Positions 58,525 to 64,000 of a stretch of 64,000 bases of DNA are shown in pieces. Positions within the stretch are counted from its first letter, which is position 1; every line of letters starts with the position of its first letter. Made by a program: the position numbers and the translations under genes. The notes under the pieces were generated by a model, which made no database searches, was not told where the DNA came from, and worked only from the letters and a program-made list of their open reading frames with translations. The DNA comes from Malaya genurostris. Lineage: Eukaryota; Arthropoda; Insecta; Diptera; Culicidae. The stretch covers positions 41,834,002 through 41,898,001 of the forward strand of contig NC_080571.1 of the NCBI RefSeq assembly GCF_030247185.1, read 5' to 3'.

Positions 58525-60567
58525 GCATGCGAAACCTATTCAAAAAATCCAACCGGGTTATGTTCCAAATCCGTTTTTTTCTGATTACTGTACAATGTTA
58601 AATTTGAGCAGTTGCATATCCGATTTTCTTTTCAACATTTCAAAACGATTTTCCTAACGTTTCGGCTTAGGCAACCTAGATAATTTTAGTCTAACATATC
58701 TTCTGTTCTCAAAAAAGTTACAAGGAAATTTTTGAAAAACTCACAGTTGTGCTTTTCAATTTTGCAATATTATTTAATATTAAATATCGCGACGTGGTTT
58801 AGCATTGATAATGCTACCTTTTATATTGACAGTGCTGCCATAGCTAATGAAAAAAAAGAAAAACTTTCAGAAGTACTCAGAATGGATTCATTTTTCATTC
58901 CTAACTGCTTTCTTACAACACCATTAGAAGCTTCATATTTTCCGAAAATAATGAATACATTTTCATAATTTTTATCGCAAACATTATTTCTACTCCAAGT
59001 TACCTGCAACTCTGTTCCTTTATCTACCGTAGTCAAGGGGGTCAAAAAATAAACAAACAGTTGAAGTATTGCAGGCCTTTCATTGATTCTATTCGCTCTG
59101 AGCCAGTTTTTTGCACCGAAACTTGACCAATAAAACAAGTTTGAGCACTCGAGATTTCGTTTGGATGTGCTACGATACTGCTGCTTCGATATTTTACATG
59201 TTTGACATAATATACCTTTTAGTTGTATTCATGCGCTAGAAAAATTGAAATGGCTCAAATTAATCTAGACGAATACGAACTTATCTAAAAGTCACCTAAC
59301 GAGTTGTTGGTTGAAAACGAAAACGTTTTCATACAACATAAAACGAGATAAAAATAAGGTAAATTCCATCACATACTGATTCTAACGATGATGAAGATAT
59401 GGAAAATTTCGGGATACCAAACACTGAAATCTCCCTCCAATCTCTCACAGGAATAACAAACTGTTCGTGAAACGATGGAGCCACCAATTACGTGCTGGAA
59501 GCATATAGCAATGCGTTATCGAACGTAGGACCGATGAGACAATATCGAAAAAAGAAAGAAAATGTGTTCTGCTCTGGCGGCTGAAGAGAACAGAATGTTC
59601 AATTCCAATTACAATGGTTCACAAGCTGAGAACGGTTCTCAAAAGAACAAAAAACACAACATCCAATAATCGAACCAGCGGAACTCAGCGATCCATCGAC
59701 CCTTTTGATTCTGAAAAGGCAGCGATTATCCGAGCAGACGATTCTGTCGTTCCAGATGTGAATCTAAGTCAGCATCGAATCGTAAGGAAAAAACCGGCTC
59801 CAGAAACCTGCCAAGCGTCCCCACAAGTACAGAAATCAACTTCTTTCAAAGGATCAACATAATGAAGCGGACATGGCTCTAAGTCCTCATTCGTCAGTGA
59901 ATTAATAAAAAAAAGAAAAAATGCACCGCGTGCAACTGGAATCAAAACAAAGAAGACACAAAGAGAAAATGGAAATTCAACAAGCATAAATTGTTTTGTT
60001 ACAGAAAAATATAGCGCTGAAAGAGAAAGATTTTTGAAAAATTTAACCAGCTGAAATGCTTCAGTTCTACTCTCTAAAATTGACCAAATTAGATGACAAA
60101 CTAAAACTTATTATTACTAATGCCATAGTAAATATTGTAAATACCAGCTGGATTTTCAAATCGAAAGAATTTGATACAGTGACATGATATTTGAGTAAGT
60201 TTTAAATTAAAGCGATTTGTTAATTTTTAGTTGGTTTGACGTAAAGTTACTATAGCTAAGTTCAGTTTTGCAATGACTGAAAGAAAACATATATCGAAGA
60301 AGCCGAATGAATGAGAAATTCACAGAAAAGATGATTTTTGCGAAAAAGATACACTCAAAGGCAGTACTCGAACCTGCATTCTTATGCAATCCGTGCATAC
60401 GCGTTTTACCATTTCCGCCACCCTGTGCTGTGATAGATACAGTTCTACAACAGCACCGAGTAGAGCGAACATCGAACAATGGTCTAAATCCTAGCCGCCT
60501 CACGGCCGGTACCGTATATTCAAACATCTTCTCTGTTCATCAGACAACAAACACTAGTCTTCTCGTC
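58525..60567. other. Unassigned region with weak coding remnants and a SINE-like block
   Basis: 58821-59138 (-) and 59614-59862 (+) are ORFs of 105 and 82 codons without a recognised domain; the latter is rich in Ser/Thr/Lys and may be a transposon accessory remnant. On the - strand near 60432-60370, TGGCGGAAATGG and GGTTCGAGTAC are 47 bases apart, like Pol III A and B boxes. This suggests a tRNA-derived SINE head. Confidence 0.35.
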
Positions 60568-60753
60568 TTAAATTGTAATTTTCTGAAAAGCACTTAGATT
60601 TTCATAATCTTTGAATGGAACTAAAAGATACTCGCTCAGGGAATATGCAGCATCACCAAGGATGTGAAACTGCTGACCACAAATTTGAGATTGTTTTTCG
60701 CTTATAAAAGAGTTCGAAAATTCGAGCAGCATACGAATTCGAGCAGCATACAA
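60568..60753 (-). pseudogene. PIF/Harbinger transposase fragment
   Basis: The peptide contains FHILGDAAYSLSEYLLVPFK followed by DYENLSAFQK. It resembles the DDE_Tnp_4 motif of Harbinger transposases (a GDSAYPL...LM.PF.D...L pattern) around the second catalytic Asp. Only about 60 codons remain; no partner protein or TIRs were identified. Call based on motif resemblance. Confidence 0.6.
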
Positions 60754-63700
60754 CTAGAATGAATGTATTTTTATAAAGTTTTTCAGAAGTTTATTCAAAG
60801 TATATAGTGTTGATAGTTTAGATCCGATTTCTAATGTTGATAATTTCCTGATCTTTTGAGTCATCAAAGAGCCATTGAAGCATAATTCATCATACAAATA
60901 TGCTCGGTTCGGTTAAATAACTTTCTTGACAAATTCAAACCAATCACTTTCAAAAGCGAGTGTAATTTCTGTAGAATTTGTTGGTTTGTATTTCTCGAAT
61001 ATATCATGAGCGCACATCAGTAATTCCAGAATAGGTGTATTTGTCAATTTTAGGGTCACTAATTCTACTGCATGAATACTTGATGTTGTTTGGAACATCA
61101 TCTGATATTTTTCGAAACTTTTCTTTTCGATTTTGAATCGCATTGAGTTCAACTACAAAAAAAAATGACATCGTAAATTCAATCATAAAATTTGAAAATA
61201 GTGATGATTGTTTTATATTTTAAATATTCATCAGTCTGCGAAGAAATTCACCTATTTAAGCTTGTCTAGATTTTGCCACGAACAAGCCTTGTCACCCAAC
61301 GAAAAAGTTTTACGGTTTATCAGACAGAAAATAAGAGGAATAACTCGTTTTAGCCACTACCAGGCCAGGCAAACAATGTGGTTGTGGTTGGTAGTTGTAC
61401 TCGGGCATTTCCGAGTGGGTATCCTACCCACTGCTAGACATACACGGAACACCAAAATAAACTAACTTTAAGTACATTCCACCCAATTGGGGGGTCCGTT
61501 CAATAACCTAAATTTAAGTAAAGAAGCTCTAGGTAGTTTCCGTAAGGCACGTGCATAACTTCGAAGTCGTTCTCAAAACATTTACATTAAAACCATGTTT
61601 GTAGTGGAAAGTATACCATAAAACTGTTTATATTTCCTAGTTAGTTAAGTTTTTTTTCAATTCCATCCCAAAATCCATATTTCAACCTAGATATCAAAAT
61701 TCTTGGAAAAGAACAAAACACTACATGGGACAGCCCAATTGGGTTGACGTAGGACTGAACAATTATTGTCAAAACGTAGTTTTCAACGTAACCATTCATC
61801 TCAGCTCCAGTAGTCAACTCATATACGAAAACCAATAATTAGAGTGAGATCTGTTGTCTCTGCTCGATAGATTGACTTCAAGAGTAAGATGAAATCAAGA
61901 GCATTCGCTTTGAGTTTTCGCGAAGCTTTAACAGCATTATTGAACAATTTCCGAACTTTTTTTGCGATATTGCTTCTTAGAACCGAAGCAAAGATATTTT
62001 ATCTGATTTTATAACAAGTCGTTGATTGAAAGTCGTATAATCGGTGACTTGGTGACTCTACTAATGAAATGACTATTTGAACAACAGCCCTATTTGTACT
62101 GAATATTTAGGTACACATTTTTTTTTGTATTCCATATAAACTTATTTGTGTATATGCAAAAGTTTTTTTTTTCGAAAATAATTCTTTAAGAATTTTGCAT
62201 ACCCTGAAGAGGATCGTTTAGTTTATTGGTGTTGATAGTGAAAGGTGCGGATCCCGTTCACCCGGCACTTTATGATCGAGGCCATACTGCGTTTTCCACG
62301 AAAGTAAATAAACAGCGGAATTTCGATGTCAAAATATATAGTTACACTACTAGTAAATTGATAACTTATCTCATTGCAGTTTTGTTGGGAGCTACAGGAT
62401 TTACCACAATTTTTATTGAGAATCATCAGTTATAAGAACAAAATTATGATCGCCATTAGCAAAATCTACCGTATCTTTTAAAGTAATATATTTAAAACTT
62501 ATTACTAAAAGAGAAGAAAAAATTATTGAAATTCAAATCCTATTTTCAATAAGGTTTGTTGCAATATTCAATGCTCAATGGAATATTGATTTATATCAAA
62601 ACGGTGATGAATCACATAAAGTATTTTCTGTTTTTTTTTTGTAAATTTTTACTAAAACTGTCAGCTTGGAGCGAAATCGATCTTCAGTTCAGTAACGCCA
62701 TCGCACGGCATCACACTCATCATATCATGTCAATTGTGTGGGTGCGCAGTACTGCTATTTTGGCGCGCACAAATTTTACATTTCTCTCCCCTACTTCTAT
62801 GTACGAGATTCGATGCGGAGGGCGCCGTGCTCGCAAAAAAGGAGGTTGCCAATGATTTGTTCGTTAAATGTGAGAGCTGGATATCTTGGTAATATGATGT
62901 CCTTGTTGAGTTTTAGATAAATCAGAAAAGTTATTGTAAATTATTGTTAGAGTCATATAACCCAATCATCTTTTTCAAAAGTATATGACACACACACACA
63001 TCACTAGAAATTCGCCTCGCAAGAACGTAACGTTATTTATTGTTTCTGTATGTTTGCTATGTAATTTAATTTATCCGAATCTGTTTATTGCTAACATTAA
63101 AGCGGGTTTATTATTTAAGTTAAAAGGGATAAAAATTTCTAGCATGTTTAAACCACTGTTCAAGAGAAATGACACAGATTTACACTAATTCTGAATTTTG
63201 ATTTACAAGCCCGTACCTAGAACTTTATTTCGGGAGGAGTCAGTTGACTTCACCAATTTCGGAAGCACAGGAAAAAACGGTCAAAAACATTGAAATAAAT
63301 TTCTCAGATATTGCTTGGCCTATTTTACGAATATAATTCAAATGAAAGGTGGTATTATTTCATACGATATTTGATTTAATCGAGATCCAATTTCTAGGTA
63401 CAGAGTGATGTGCGTTGAACATTTTAAATAGTCATTAGAAGTAACGATGCAACAAAAATAGAGAAATTTACTTTACTTGGGTCAAAACTGTTTCAATTTC
63501 AAGGTTATTTTAGCTGGTTATTATATAAACTTTGACGGTTTTCAGTTCCGGAAGTAGCGGTCAAAAATTCCAAAACCGAACACACCTAGATTTACCTGAG
63601 ATGATTTTTATGATGATAGGATGGATCCAAATGAAAAATTTCATCCGAATCCGGCTTCTGGTTCCAGAAATACAGAAATTTGAGTGCCCAAAATCTCAAT

Positions 63701-64000
63701 CTGTTATATACGTTTATAAGCTCGCGATCGAGAATTATACTCACATTTTTAATAGACAGTACTTTTCCATTTGGAAGTGTCATTATTGAGCATTCAAATA
63801 AAAATGACGACTGCCCGAGATCATATTACTATATTCCATATATAAATAAATAATAAATCAAGTGATTTACATGTTATAAGATTCACATAAATGGAGCCTC
63901 GTATTTCACACAAATTTGTATGTATTCAAGAACATGTAAAATTGTTACATGGTTGTTACGATTGTTGAAAATTATATGGCTTGAAATCAAATGAAATAAG
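60754..64000. other. No gene recognised
   Basis: AT-rich with short ORFs. 62690-62860 is GC-richer and reads like a repeat core (GCACGGCATCACACTCATCA, then TTGGCGCGCACA). Another degraded CCGGAAGT-type unit with a GTTCCAGAAATACAG motif lies at 63540-63680. The window ends without a recognised feature. Confidence 0.4.

Noticed and set aside
1..64000. CRISPR arrays, operons, ribosome binding sites or endogenous viral sequences
   Set aside because: The DNA is from an animal nucleus; repeats are transposon-derived, with no spaced direct-repeat array, and no translation resembled viral proteins I could recognise.

Overview
This is eukaryotic nuclear DNA, AT-rich and intron-bearing. It is almost certainly from a mosquito, probably culicine. 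The basis is DD37E Tc1/mariner elements of the type described in mosquitoes (ITmD37E), LOA-type and RTE-type non-LTR retrotransposons, insect-like DD34D and DD41D mariners, dispersed repeats of a kind I associate with mosquito genomes, a DRE-type core promoter box (TATCGATA), and two host genes with insect-like protein sequences.

Only two host genes can be called with certainty, and they are convergent neighbours. QTRT1 (43832-45131, + strand, three exons, 396 aa) is the catalytic subunit of queuine tRNA-ribosyltransferase. CCDC25 (45236-46045, - strand, three exons, 208 aa) is an NFACT-R domain protein. About 1.24 kb covering the 5' part and promoter of CCDC25 is repeated head-to-tail at 46662-47901. 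The two copies look identical except at one base, and that base destroys a splice donor in the truncated copy. A probable last exon of a third, unrecognised gene lies at 54191-54340 (- strand).

The rest is a nested transposon landscape. From left to right: an ITmD37E copy with a hAT-like MITE inside it (41-1878); a LOA-type ORF1 fragment carrying a second kind of hAT-like MITE and cut by another ITmD37E copy (6805-8888); a rearranged DD41D element with 174-bp inverted ends (10079-11182); a LOA-type LINE that has lost its reverse transcriptase (14800-16090); a DD34D mariner split by a second copy of the first MITE (16630-17890); a second DD37E family (18012-19306); a 69-bp perfect palindrome (19855-19923); a 1-kb TIR element (20116-21113); a mariner fragment and a third ITmD37E copy (23345-25448); a hairpin MITE (27376-27804); a 2.2-kb dispersed repeat (28236-30405); a foldback structure of about 2 kb (33040-35108); a 5'-truncated LINE with a 9-bp target duplication (37800-39055); a dead DD41D copy (39152-39970); a 2.2-kb TIR element inserted in a dispersed repeat (41108-43294); an RTE element (about 48740-52085); another TIR element inside a degenerate simple-repeat field (55240-57130); and PIF/Harbinger remnants (60568-60753).

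Large stretches (3.1-5.7, 11.2-14.8, 21.1-23.2, 35.1-37.8 and 61-64 kb) hold no gene I can recognise; they may be intergenic or intronic. All calls come from reading the sequence without database searches.
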